From positions 31,161,858 through 31,225,857 of the forward strand of contig NC_083598.1 in the NCBI RefSeq assembly GCF_020882245.1: a stretch of DNA of 64,000 nucleotides. The letters run 5' to 3'. The position numbers were made by a program, and so were the translations under genes. The DNA comes from Rhopalosiphum padi (taxonomy: Eukaryota; Arthropoda; Insecta; Hemiptera; Aphididae). The notes under the pieces were generated by a model that was not told where the DNA came from, made no database searches, and saw only the letters and a program-made list of their open reading frames with translations. Position 1 is the first letter of the stretch. The number at the start of each line of letters is the position of its first letter. Below, in pieces: positions 29,261-41,637 of this stretch.

Positions 29261-30836
29261 ATCGTCGCGTACACAATAATAATAAAAATATACGTCTGTT
29301 ATTACACGACCGCATAATACGAGTTCGTATATACCATTATTTATATACATCGATGGTATTAAATTTTGTATATTTACGGTCAGGACACCTTCGTCGACAT
29401 AGTAAATAAGACGTATAGTCGCTTCTTTGAATATATTTTCTCCTCGTCGATTCTGATGATATATAATTTATATAATTTATATATGTATATATATTTATTT
29501 CCTTTGAGATTAAAACAATATGGTTTTATAGTAGTTACTAGTTTGTGATTTAACTTGTTACTACGATAAAACCGTGAGAGAAATGAGAGCTTTTTATTAT
29601 GCCTTTGGGTTGGGTAAAAATTATATACACCTTCATTATACATAAATATTTTTTTTTTTTACTGGAAAATCGGACTGATTTATTATATTTTTTTTATTTA
29701 GCCATTGATTAAATTGGTTTATTCGCGAGTTTGGCTAATTATACTTCTATGCAGTTAATGGCCACATAAAGTATCTTTGCAGTTATTAATATTATATTAC
29801 GATTACGTATAAGGTTTTTCACGGTGTATCAACCTGCAGACGTATGAATTCACGTGGTTTTTATTATAATAAAGCAACATAAAATATAATTTTAAATGTC
29901 GTGAAAAATACAAATTTCAGCATACTATTTAAAGGTATAATAATCAATTCGAATAAGTATTTAAGGATACCATAAAGTTTCAAGGTCTAATTTTTAAGTG
30001 AGGAAAATGCAATTTTTACAATGAGTTTTTGCTTCTGATAATATACAATTTGTTATTCCAAACAAATAAACAATATACATATACAATAGTCTTTCATATG
30101 TAGTAACAAATATGTAATATTGTTCACTCGTTCTATAAAAATGAAAATATTATAATAATACATAATTTTGCTTTTTAATCACGTTGGCCCTGAACTCTTT
30201 ATAGGTGTACAATCTTTTAATAAAATATTTTGGTAAAAATTAAATTTGAATATCTAAGCACTAGCTGCTCTCCCTAATCATTCTAATATACCTATCTTAA
30301 AAAGTGGTATTTTAAACATGGTAAATTTAATTAAATTTATCGTTGAGTATATAATATTATAATATGTAACTTGCACGTAGCATGTTATACACTATTGTTC
30401 ATGTAATGATTACGAACACTATATAATATTATAATAAAGACTTTTTGAATTACTTTTAAAAGTAAAGTCGTATGAAATATATTATGCCTATATGATTTTT
30501 TATAAACAATACGTGATCAATTCTAAAACGTGTAAGTCCCTGTCACGGAAGAATAATATACATAAATGTTTGGACTAGGTATTGATTTATAATATGAACT
30601 CTATCTGAAGTGTTATTGGTAGATTTATAAATGCCTAAGTGTTGTCTGTCTGTATGCTGTATCGCCTGTATCCTATATAAATATATATATATATATATAT
30701 ATGTACCTGTACCCAAGTATAGGTATGTACGAACTACGAAGTACATTTTCTGATTTAAAAATAGATAACATTTATCACGCCGTTTGCATAATGCACTTTT
30801 AATTAATCCTTTTTTGTTTTGTTTTGTTACGTATAG

Positions 30837-30913
30837 ACTTGTTGTACAGACACGACGTGACGTTCGATAGCGTTCTTACAGAAGTGGAAATACTCGACAC
30901 ATGCAAATATTCG
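30837..30913 (+). CDS. Internal coding exon of atypical Ras-like GTPase (switch I to G3)
   Basis: This is a 77-nt exon with acceptor TTTTGTTACGTATAG and a strong donor GTAAGTA. It begins with AC, which completes Asp with the G of the exon at 14992-15048. It then reads LLYRHDVTFDSVLTEVEI followed by LDTCKYS, and ends on a codon boundary. The block aligns with the Ras segment STYRHQVTIDDEVVTMEILDTAG: strand beta-2, strand beta-3 and the G3 box. Two departures are visible. The G3 glycine and the catalytic glutamine of DTAGQ are absent (DTCKYS). With the previous exon, the effector loop reads YSSNTDLLY instead of YDPTLESTY, so the Mg-binding Thr35 position carries Asn. The intron before it is 15.8 kb and the one after it 30.9 kb. 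The coding call is firm because of frame and splice agreement on both sides. Confidence 0.87.
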
Positions 30914-33900
30914 GTAAGTACTGCAAGCATACATTATTATATATAGTTAAAGTACTGTACCTCCTGCGCACAGCACAATAGTCGTGTGCGCGTTTGAAAG
31001 ATAAAAAGAAAGAAAAAAAGAAAGAAATAGAGATACGTGATCTGGACAACAATGCGACTTCTATTCCGCGTGCAGCTCGCGCACAACGTCGGCGAATCAT
31101 CGTCTCCCGAGTCATCTTATTCTTGCGCAACACAACAACGTGTCCGTCTCCTACTATTACCTACCACTATAACAATTTACAACTACAACTTTTAGTACTA
31201 CCACTATAGGTATACCACTACCCATGACACTATATTATATTTATTATATTATGTACCATAAATACTCGTCCGTGTAATACAATAACCGATTATAACGTAA
31301 CGTCACGTTTCGGTTTGAAAACAATTTTCAAACGGTGTTCGTATTATATGTATTATGTATAATTAAATCGGACTCGAAAGAGTTATTGTTATTGTCGTGT
31401 CGGTCGTGTAGGCACAAAATATATACGCGACCAATGGAATAGGTACCTACATAATGTAGTATATAATGGCTCGATCCTAATATGATGCATCTAAGACCGC
31501 GTAAAATATAATAATATATGTGTGAACGAAATCGTATTTATTTTTCTCTCTATAACATAATATACTAATTTATCCACCGCGCACATAATGATACGGTTAT
31601 AGACAGGTGGTTACCTATATTGTACGCGTATACCTATATCATTGGCTACAGTAATAATATTATGTGTTTTATTGAAAGCGGTACCTACTTAAAACCACAT
31701 TATACGTGATAGATAAAAACCGTGCAGCGCGATGCGCGTCGTCCCTCGTATACATGCTATAATATTATAACTGCAACGCAGATGACTTTTTCATAATATA
31801 TACCTAACGGCATACAATACGTGTGTAATTATTTATCATCATGCGCATGTTTACGTTTTATTTTAATTTGGTGGTCTATCAATTGATTTCCACGTGTAGT
31901 ATATTATAAATCGGTATTAGATAGGTACCTGTACTACGATATTATCGTCATAACTATTTAATATTGTCCGAGTCCTCTTAGAACATTAAATGCGCGTCCT
32001 TTCGGCAACCCAACAAGTAATAATCCATTACAACTATATAATATAATATTCAGTTACAACACTTCCGATCGATACACGTATTATTGGATGTATTAAACTG
32101 TAAATATACACGCGTAATCGTGTAGTAAACCGCACTACATTGCTAATAAATATTATTTTTAACGATCTAACTGTACACAAACAATTTTATGAGCGACAGC
32201 TGATTATTCAGATTGACGGACGTCTGATGGCTGCAGTATATTATATTCGCAGGCACGTGTAGTATATTAATCGGAAACCGGTAGGCGGTAGGTAGGTAGG
32301 TAGATCGCGAGAGTGCGAAAACCAGAAAATATTGTAGAAACGCCAAGGGAAGACAATGATGTATTTTTGCAACGGATTTTATAGCTTCGGGCAGAAGTGA
32401 CACTGTTAAAATATTATAATATAGTGGGCACGTTGAAAAAAAAACCAATCGATATATGTATTTATCTTCTTATATCATACGTTTTAAACGAAGGTGTCTT
32501 TCTAATGGTCTTACAATTTTACTAGGTCTGAATTCGAAGATAATTAATAGCAACGATTAGAGTAATAGGGTGTAAAAAATATGTAGCGTATTATATTTTT
32601 TTTAAAACCTCACACGACGAGCGACGAGAAATTTTTTTTTGCAAATTAATTAGCAGCAATTTGCTAAGGTTCAGGAAGCTCTGATGTAGTGAAATATTTA
32701 TTTTAATTGACGGCAGACTCGTTTAAACTAGTTTTTCGATCGTTATTAAACATATTTTTGTTGAGAGTTGAGATCATTAATTTTCGAAAAATTAATAATT
32801 ACAACTATAAATTATTTCACGTATGCAAATGAAATAGAAATATGAAAAATCGACATTTTCAGTATCAGGTTTTTGTACTACATGCGATCAAAATGAACTA
32901 GAACGTTGTATAATATTATTAATCAGTTTCGACAATAATTATATTACATAACTACGTATTATTGGTTTTAGACTAGACTTCAATAAATGTAGCATTGTAT
33001 TAAATAAAAATATAAAAGGCGTAACATCTAGAATTTCTCCAAATGTTTAAACAGACCGATATATTTTCTTTTCTATATTTTATAGAATACATTTTTCATC
33101 TATAAAATACTACGCGTGTCATGATCTAAGATTTATTACAAAATATCTCGATTTGTCTGTTTATTCAGCGTTAGCGTTACTTTCTCGAAACTTTTACTGT
33201 AGATAAAATATAAACGGGAACGGAAAATCCAATTTTAAAAAAAATATTATTTATTATTAGACTACCAAGTACGAAGTACATAATATTAAGACTTATTTCT
33301 TTTTAAACTTTCATATTGTTATTTAGGATCATATTAAATCCCGCGTAGTAATACAATTTATTATTTACTTTTTAGTATGTCATATCGATAGTAAAACTTG
33401 TTTCAAGTGTTGACCACTATTATGGTCGATTGTCAATATTATTGAAATCGTTCTTACATTGCATACAATATTCACAATATTGTACAATACCCATAATGTT
33501 TGTGTTTTGTTTGTTCTCTTATTATTTCTATTAAAGTATTACACACTTGCACTAATCTCAAATGTATTATGGATTATAATAATTAATAATTCGTAACAAT
33601 GGTATACGTACTATTGCGGTTATAAAATGTTGTCATAATAAATAATGTACTCGGCCGTTGATGGATCAATTAAGTATGTATCTCGATACCAATTTCGTCG
33701 CTGACATTTTTGTAATATTAATAATTGTTTTTATGACAGCGTTAAAGCTTATAATTGCAGTAGAAAATATGAATCTATACTAAAGAGGAAAGAGATAATT
33801 TATTACGATTTAACATTTAACCAGGCAACTATATTTTTCCATTTTTTATTTATCTCTCGCTTTTACTGCAACGCCAGTGTATTAGTATATTCTTGCAACT

Positions 33901-35017
33901 ATCTGTAGGTATTTGATTTTATTGTTATATTTGTAATGAAGAATGATATTATTACGTAGTATACTATAAAAATGATTTTATTTTGTCAATTGATGGAGTT
34001 TAAAAAAAATTGGACATCATAAACGAATGTATTATAGTTCTTCATTGAGGGGAAAAACGTTTCAACAGCTTTATTTTGTATAGTTAAACATTAAAAAACA
34101 ATATTATGAATAAAAGCCTTAACATCTCCGATTCGTTATTTTTAGTCACCACCAAAATACATTTTATTAATATGATAGTAATAGTTTTGAACTGGTTATA
34201 ATAGTATTATGAACTTAAATATTGTGTCGATATTACTCGTTTTATCCACCCCAGGGTTATAGTAATAATAATAACATAATGCCCAGTGTCGTGCGTTTAG
34301 AGAGTGAAGTGAAACTATAAGCAGTTCATACACATATATACGTATAAGTAAATTAATTGTCGTCGAACGTTAAATCGTTAAAACATTGTTACTCAATTAT
34401 CTGGTTAAAGGTATTATTCAAACGTAGGTACGACCAGAAAATTCGCTCATCCGTAAATAACCATTAGGAAATACATATTATATATATATATATATATATA
34501 TATAAGTATCGAGTATCCAAGCATACATTTAACATAATGTATATATACATATTATATTATAACTATCGCCGCAGACTCGGTTCATGTTTATCCTTAATTG
34601 ACAACAATATACGTACTATAAATAAGACCAGCGGTCAAAAGTTAGAGGCGTGGAAAGAAAATCGTATAATGGAAATGAATAAAAATATATGCCTATATAA
34701 TAATAAATCGATGTATATTCTAATTATTGTAAGTGTGTATATTGTTATAATGCGCACGATGAACAGGAGACGGACGGACGAGGTCTGAGTGCCTGACAAC
34801 AATTATAATAATAATAAAAAAAAAACGGTTAAGGTGTGACAATAATAACACATGGTGTAATAGTATTAATAAAACACGTATACAAAATTTGTTATCAACA
34901 CTCAATACGTATTGTAGTGTGACCGTTTCCATCGACGTGCTCATAGATTCGGTTCATTCATAGCGCCGAGTACGCACCCACATCAATACGATATTAATAC
35001 TTACGCTCCAACTATGA

Positions 35018-35064
35018 TATTATTATTATTATTATTGTTATATATTATTATTATTATTATTATT
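35018..35064. repeat. ATT trinucleotide microsatellite
   Basis: About 47 bp of ATT repeats with two short interruptions (GTTAT). Other AAT/ATT runs are at 801-826, 4083-4108, 27985-28013, 35285-35309 and 38089-38112. Confidence 0.9.
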
Positions 35065-35315
35065 GTCTTGCCTTGTACGGCGTATAATATCCGAGCGCCG
35101 AGCCGCCGACCGGCGCATCGGGGAATCGTGAAATTGCATCACGGTTCACATATAATCACATCACGTCATAATAAATAATATTATATTATTGTCGACCGCT
35201 GTCCTCGTTATTATTGTATTATATTATTTTTTTAGGTGGTGCCATCGATTTATCGATCGAATTGTCACGCTGCGAGTTCGATAATATTATTATTATTATT
35301 ATTATTATACTTACT

Positions 35316-35528
35316 ATGCGACGCACTATACAATTCTTAATTGTTATGCTCGTAACGTGTATTATACAGACGCGCGGTCAACTGCCCCTCGTCCCGCGGA
35401 AAACGGTACATCGTCCCGTGAAAAAATTGTACATTTTGAATAAACGACACTGGGACACGACTATAGGTTACAGCCGCATCGCTTTAAACGCAATTGCATC
35501 GGTTAGATATCGTCGCGGTTGTGTGTAA
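35316..35528 (+). CDS. Candidate small secreted peptide ORF nested in the large intron
   Basis: This is a 70-codon ORF beginning MRRTIQFLIVMLVTCIIQTR and running on as GQLPLVPRKTVHRPVKKLY. The first 22 or so residues have the basic start, hydrophobic core and small/polar exit of a signal peptide. A cleavage near TRG|QLP is plausible. The rest is basic (RK, KK, RYRR) and ends YRRGCV. I chose the internal ATG at 35316 because the longer frame upstream is an Ile run made by an ATT microsatellite. A donor-like GTGTAAATG sits at the end, so this could be a first coding exon rather than a complete ORF. A CpG-rich patch lies just upstream (35080-35270). I do not recognise the family. It may equally be a chance ORF in an intron, because no acceptor, poly(A) signal or homology confirms it. 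Confidence 0.22.
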   Translation: MRRTIQFLIVMLVTCIIQTRGQLPLVPRKTVHRPVKKLYILNKRHWDTTIGYSRIALNAIASVRYRRGCV

Positions 35529-35832
35529 ATGTATAATAATTATTATGTTATAATATTAGACATTTTATTATGTATACAGCTAGTGCAGTTCTCGGACAAC
35601 TGGTCGTTTGTTAATTTATTGTTTATTCTGATAGCATTGGCGCTATTAACGCTGTAGGTAATTCGATCATAATTTTTAGTATTTCAACACCTTGCATGTG
35701 TTGCTTGTTATGTACCTACTTACTTCATAATATCGTAATAATATGATATAATAAAATGTATTTCAGTTCGTCCCGGATTAATAATAATTTATTATCCTGG
35801 AGTTTGACTATATAGTTTTCATTAGTTTTTAT

Positions 35833-36305
35833 ATACTGAGTGATTCATCAAGCATAATCATCTTTATTTTCCCACGCGTTTATTTAAATTTGGTTTTTGC
35901 TTGCTTAATGATCTTATTTTCAAATATTTAGATTTAATATACTTATAATATATAATAAGTACCAGACAAAATTTTAAGAATTATTATCCTTTGTATATAT
36001 ACTTTAATAACTCGTAATATATGCGTATATAATTGTTTGAATTCTGAATTAAATTTTAAATACATCAACATTTTCAAAAAAAAAACATTTGCTAAACAAA
36101 ATTACAGTAAAAAAGATGGTTATTATTTGAAAAAATAAGTTGATATCGCTATGGTACACTTCTATATTATATGATTTAAAATACTTAGTATTTGAAAATA
36201 TGGCCTTCAGATACCTATACTTAAAAATTATAAAAATCAGAATTTGAATAAATTCATTATTACATAAAAAAAATAGGTACCTATGCTTGATTAATCACCC
36301 CGTAT
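35833..36305. mobile_element. TIR element with GTGATTcATCAAGCAT ends
   Basis: The left end reads ATACTGAGTGATTCATCAAG. The right end on the minus strand reads ATACGGGGTGATTAATCAAG. The match continues into CAT, giving about 22 of 25 positions. The unit is about 473 bp, AT-rich and non-coding. The flanks permit a TA target duplication (TA on both sides when the element is taken as 35834-36304), compatible with a Tc1/mariner-type insertion. That class assignment is inference. Confidence 0.6.
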
Positions 36306-37059
36306 AATTTATATTGATACTTACCACTAGTACTACTTACTTATAAATTATAATTTAATGTTATGTAGTTAACATGATATTATAATATGATTTAGCTCGG
36401 AATTATCATTTACTACTAATTGGGCAAAATGTTATTGAAAATTTAATTTATAATGATTAAATAAATATTTGATTATATGTAATCAATGTTTCCAATTACT
36501 ATTCGAGACAAATACATTTAGTCATACTAATAATTAACCAGTTGACCATTGACGTATAATTTAATACGAGTATGTAAGCTCATAAAATGACCATGGGAGG
36601 AAACCTATATCCGACGTTCAACTATCCCCTCTTGACTCCTCCGTTGCGATCAAACTGCATTTTTTTAATTGTGTTATTGAAAACCATATAAATATATTTA
36701 AACATAATTTCAACATTAGATATATTTTCATATATAATAAACACATTGCACACACACACGCGCATAATATGTACCGGTTGATCGATTTAATAACTTAACA
36801 ATCATTATTTAAAAATGTATTATCTAACTTTTATGAAAATATTGTTTTTACTTTTTTTCATCGTAAATTTGTTGTTTACTGTTTTTAATTTTAATATGCA
36901 TGTTTAATTCCTTATTCTAAGCAGAGTATATTTTATTTTTAGTATTTCGAATTATGGATTAGTAGTTTATGAATTATAACGTTTTAATATTTAAACTTTG
37001 CTGTTTTGATGACCTCATAGTGTAGCCAGTACATTAAACTGCTTGAAAAAAATTTAAAT

Positions 37060-37272
37060 ACTTATAACATTTATAACTTTATAAATATAACTAATAAACT
37101 ACTTGTCCCAAAATTTGATTTTTAGAAATCGAAATACTCCGAATAATATTCTGCTTTGGAATATGAAATAAAAAAATATGTTATCATTCAAAAGATTAAA
37201 CATTTTATAAAAAAAATGTTGTTTTATAACAACTTAAAATTATGCAAAAGAAATATTTTCTAAAACGTGAGT
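37060..37272. mobile_element. Diverged fragment related to the 41110-41637 element
   Basis: The sequence shares the interior landmark AATAATATTCTGCTT, followed by a similar AT-rich stretch and then AAAATTATGCAAAAGAAATA, matching the order seen at about 41455-41600 in the complete element. No matching left terminal repeat was found, so it looks truncated. Because the interior is AT-rich, similarity by chance cannot be fully excluded without an alignment score. Confidence 0.45.
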
Positions 37273-39159
37273 GTTTAATCAATTAATAAGTTTTACGTTA
37301 AATTGATTGCTCTGTATATTATATTATATTATATGGTGGTGATGATTTGTGTTTGAGAAGCTATATTATAATATCAGAACTTCACAATATTTAAAAAAAT
37401 TTATAATCTTTATGTGTGGTTTAATTTTAATATTATTTTTGAGGATAAAATATGTACTTATATACCTAAATAATGTAACTACCTATAATATCTACAAGTC
37501 ACAGCACTTCAAAACCTACACTAATAACAGTGCCCGTATATTATGTTATGATTATCATATTATAGTTTTTTTTTATTGTGCCTATATTTGTGGGGATTTA
37601 TTGCTGCTAGTAATATACACATATATTATATATAATATTACAGAATCGGTAAAAAGATTATAAGAACATAATATTATACGCAGGTATTAGGTGTGTGTAT
37701 AAAGTATAAAACAAGGTGCGCGGCATCACGTCGTATCCAATTAGTTCTGCTGGCGCTGGATAATAATAATGAATGTCTCGAGATATATTCTAGTATATAT
37801 CTTTGCGCTTGTGTATGTGTGTACTTGGCGTCCGGCGAATCGCTGCAATGTATGTATAATGTATATATATATATATATTTATATGCGTTGTAGTGATATA
37901 TATGTATACAAATTACATATATATGCCTCCGGTCGATGCGGGGCTATGTGTTCACAATATACCTACATATAATATATAATATTATATAAACGATTTTTTC
38001 TCGATCCTCCGATATTCTCGGATGCTGATAGGTAAGAAGTCACGTTGCTCGACGGAATGGAATAGCACATAAAATACAAAGAAAACCCATTATTATTATT
38101 ATTATTATTATTTTTAATGAACTGGGGTGTTTTTGTTGTATTCATTTATTTAATTTATACTTTTTATGTAAGTGCATTCTGTTTGACGAAACAATATCAC
38201 TCATTTGTATAATATAATACATGTACTTATGATAATATTTAAATGCTCCGCTATTTACTCTTCTTATTTATTTATCATAGTTATCTGCAACACCTATATT
38301 CATTGAAAAAAATGCAAAAGTTTATACAGTCTAACCGAAAGATTTGATCGTAATTAACTACCTACTCGTATTTTTTAATGACAAATAACCGTGATTTATG
38401 TACCGTTTGCCATGTTGTGATCACAAGGTGATCGTTACAATTTATTATACGCACGATTAGTTTTATTTCATTTTTAAGAAGTGATAAATTTTTACTTGAC
38501 ATATTAATTTTCGATTTTGTATTATAAAATTGTGGATATTATATTAATTAATTGAGATATCCTATACCTATGTAAAGTTTATTTTTAATGGCCGACGAAG
38601 CTAAATTATGTACGCTTAACTAAAAAATTATAATTTCATAACAAATTAAGTATATACCTACCCGCTACCTATATAATATACATCATCTATTTTAATAACT
38701 TTAAAACCGGTATTAATACTTGTACATTTTGTAGTAAGTTTGCATAATACAGTCGTATAAGTATATTCGTATAGTATAAGTTGACACAATATTATATTAT
38801 ATTTTGCCTTTTTATACACATAGGTACAACAAACCAGATAATAGAACGCGTGTATATAATATAATTATTGTAGCGCGAGTTATTTGAATATTGTTCGTTC
38901 AAATCGAACGGAGCAAATGCAATTAAAAATATACACACACGTACGTATATAAATAAATAATATATAATATGCGTTCGAATAACGTGTAGGCGGCAAGTCG
39001 TAGGTATATATATAGTTCCTAAAAAACGGGCCTCAAACGCAATGATATATTTCTTTCTCCGGATTGTATCGTAATATATTGTTGCCGTACAAGCAACATA
39101 TGACGTGTGCCTATTATGACGGTTATAATAATATTTATCGAGAAAGGCGAATAATCGAA

Positions 39160-39560
39160 TGTGTACTATACACGAATGCGTTACGACAAAATGATACGGC
39201 GAACGACGCTATCGTCCAGAATCGTGTGACGTATGCGTTGTCTGGAAAAACAACGCCAAATCGTAAAAATATGTTATGTCTTGCCGAGAAACTCGTCACC
39301 GACGGACGGGCGAAAGGGGTTTATGTTGGGAACGGAGGGGTGGGGTCCGAGCACATAGTCCGCACGATTTATCTGACGTGACACGACAAGCCGCCGCACG
39401 AACGGACGCCGCCCGCGAAAGGGTTGCTGCAACGTCGCGTGTAAGAGATTAGTAAAATATACCTAACCAGTTATAATATCGTTGTTTATGTTCTATTCTC
39501 CTCCCAGCATCGCACCCTAAACCCGGACCCGCCACCGCCGGCGGCAACCCATGTAGGTTT
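39160..39560. promoter_or_regulatory. CpG-rich patch in large intron
   Basis: GC-rich stretch with many CpGs (GCCGCCGCACGAACGG near 39390, CGCCACCGCCGGCGGC near 39528). Short ORFs on both strands over it have no recognisable motif. Possible regulatory DNA. Confidence 0.2.
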
Positions 39561-41109
39561 TCCCCGTGCACATGGCGTGTAAAATAATGGTGGTGAGTTT
39601 TTTCTTTCGATCCAAAGACAACAATTCGATCCCGCCCACGGATCGTGGATAAAAAAAAAAGATGAAAAATATCCCCACGTATATAAGACATGCAGTCAAA
39701 ACGGTTTCGAAAACGTTCGGATATTTCACGGCTGTGCCCGAACCATATACACAAAAAAAATATCGAACTTTTCAACGTCCATCATCGCCCGTATTATCAT
39801 TAATATAATATATCGTGATATAGTGTCGAATGACGTACGTGTATCTTTCCCCATCGTCGACGACTTAACATGTGGGTTCACAGACGAGCATTTTCTCGGT
39901 ACGTCGGTATGTGTGTGTGTGTACCGTCCGGAGTAATAAAAATACCGAATTCATCATACGTTGCTAGGTACGGTATATTATCGATGTCTTGGTAAATATA
40001 ATTATTACACATTATAATATGCGAGTTAGAAGAACGAGAAAAAAATCACCCATCGTATTATTATATAGTTGTACTAGTTGTAGGTGGTACCCACGACGAT
40101 TTGATCTGCTATTTTGTACGTATTTACTGCAGGTTGGGTTAGGTTAGGTGATTTTGGAAAAAAATATTATTGAGAAGGAATAATTTTGTGAAAATGTTGA
40201 TATATAAACTATAAATTATCAACTTTATATTAAACAATACATGGATAATACAAAGTTAATACATTTTATGGTTAATTATAAATAATTGCTTAATCTTTCA
40301 GATGAATGGACGATAGTGGGAAGGGAACTCTGCAAAAGTTATTATGGTCCAACTATGTTCGTCCGAACTTTATAAGCTATTATTTTTGTTCAATATAAAT
40401 TCAAAATTAATTATAACTTTTATGGAAATTAAATTGCATACGGTTATCAAATAAAAAATTAAAGTAGTCCATAATACATCTATAAAATATTATGAAAATG
40501 ATCAAAAATAGTAAAATAGAATATATTTTTCGGTAAAAGTTTAAAGTGTTGCAAATACTTCAAATGAAAATCTCAAAACTGACAAAAAAACCGTTTATAG
40601 TCAGTTAAATGGGCATCTATGTGTCTAACATTTAAATACAAGAACAATAAAAAAAATAAACGTGACATAATAGAGCAGTATAGACTACAAATGTAAAATG
40701 TTCGATGCCATCGACCCGAAATACCACCCCAGCGACCTTTGACCCCATTTGATAGACTGAAACGCCGACCGACCGCGGGGCCTGTTTTACATGGTATATT
40801 ATATTGTTTGAAAAAATAAATTTCGGATTACATAATAATATAACTTAATACTATTAATTTTATATTGTGTTCACGGGCGACGTGACAAAAACCTCAACCC
40901 ACGCGCGGTGCCGATTCGCCGCGTTTTCCGAACAACGATTTTCAATTAAAATGCCACTTTTGATGTGTACTATATAACATAACGGGAAACCGCAACCGTG
41001 GTATACGAAACCATTGGCGCTGCAACGGTAGCATTACACACAAAGAGGTCAAAGGACTCGAGTTACCACGCGGTCCAGACTAGCATTTTAAGCTAAGTAC
41101 ATATATATT

Positions 41110-41637
41110 TACAGGGTGATTCTATTTTCAAACACACATTATTTCAAAATCTTTTAAAGTTTTTGAAAATATTATTTTTACATAATTTCCAGACAAAATA
41201 AAACATTTCTTTAAAAAAAATTAAATTATATTTTTAATATTTTGATCATTATAATTTTTAAGTTTTTTATTTTTTATTAATGATTAACATATTTTTAGAT
41301 TCATAATCCGAAGCAAAATATTTTTCGGGGTATGTCAAGAAAAAAAATTCTTAATTCGGACGAATAGTTTATGAGTTTAAGGTTATAACTATTTAAAGTT
41401 TTATAACTCATCAATTACTCATTCAAATTTATATTTTTATTTATAACAAATATTTCAAATAATATTCTGCTTCAAAATATAAATTAAAAAATATAAGATA
41501 TCATTAAAAAAAGTAAAAACTTAAAATTATAACGATAAATTCTGTTTTCTTCAATTGGAAATTATGTAAAAATAATATTTTCAAAAACTAATAGATTTTA
41601 AAATAATGGGAGTTGTTTATAAAAGAAACACTCTGTA
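41110..41637. mobile_element. MITE-like element with ~80-bp terminal inverted repeats
   Basis: This is a 528-bp unit whose left end reads TACAGGGTGATTCTATTTTC. The right end on the minus strand reads TACAGAGTGTTTCTTTTATA. The arms (41110-41190 and 41558-41637) stay similar throughout and are almost identical in their inner half, which includes TTTTTGAAAATATTATTTTT and ACATAATTTCC. The interior is AT-rich and non-coding, itself partly palindromic (AAGCAAAATAT against ATATTCTGCTT). The CAGGGTG-type end is common among insect DNA-transposon derivatives. Superfamily and target-site duplication are not settled. Confidence 0.78.

Larger units (their letters stand above)
15049..30836 (+). other. Large intron (15.8 kb) of the Ras-like gene
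   Basis: It runs from donor GTAAGA at 15049 to acceptor AG at 30835-30836 and separates the two halves of switch I (phase 1 intron, splitting an Asp codon). It contains TA and AAT microsatellites, a short minisatellite at 25000-25052, a palindrome cluster at 25186-25310, and CpG-rich patches at 24530-24840 and 28020-29260. No coding exon was recognised in it. The scattered ORFs of 60-139 codons look like chance runs, mostly over CpG-rich or simple-repeat DNA. Confidence 0.75.

Noticed and set aside
40133..40152. GGGTTAGGTTAGGTG, considered as insect telomere-type (TTAGG)n repeat
   Set aside because: There are only about two units, with no array around them.
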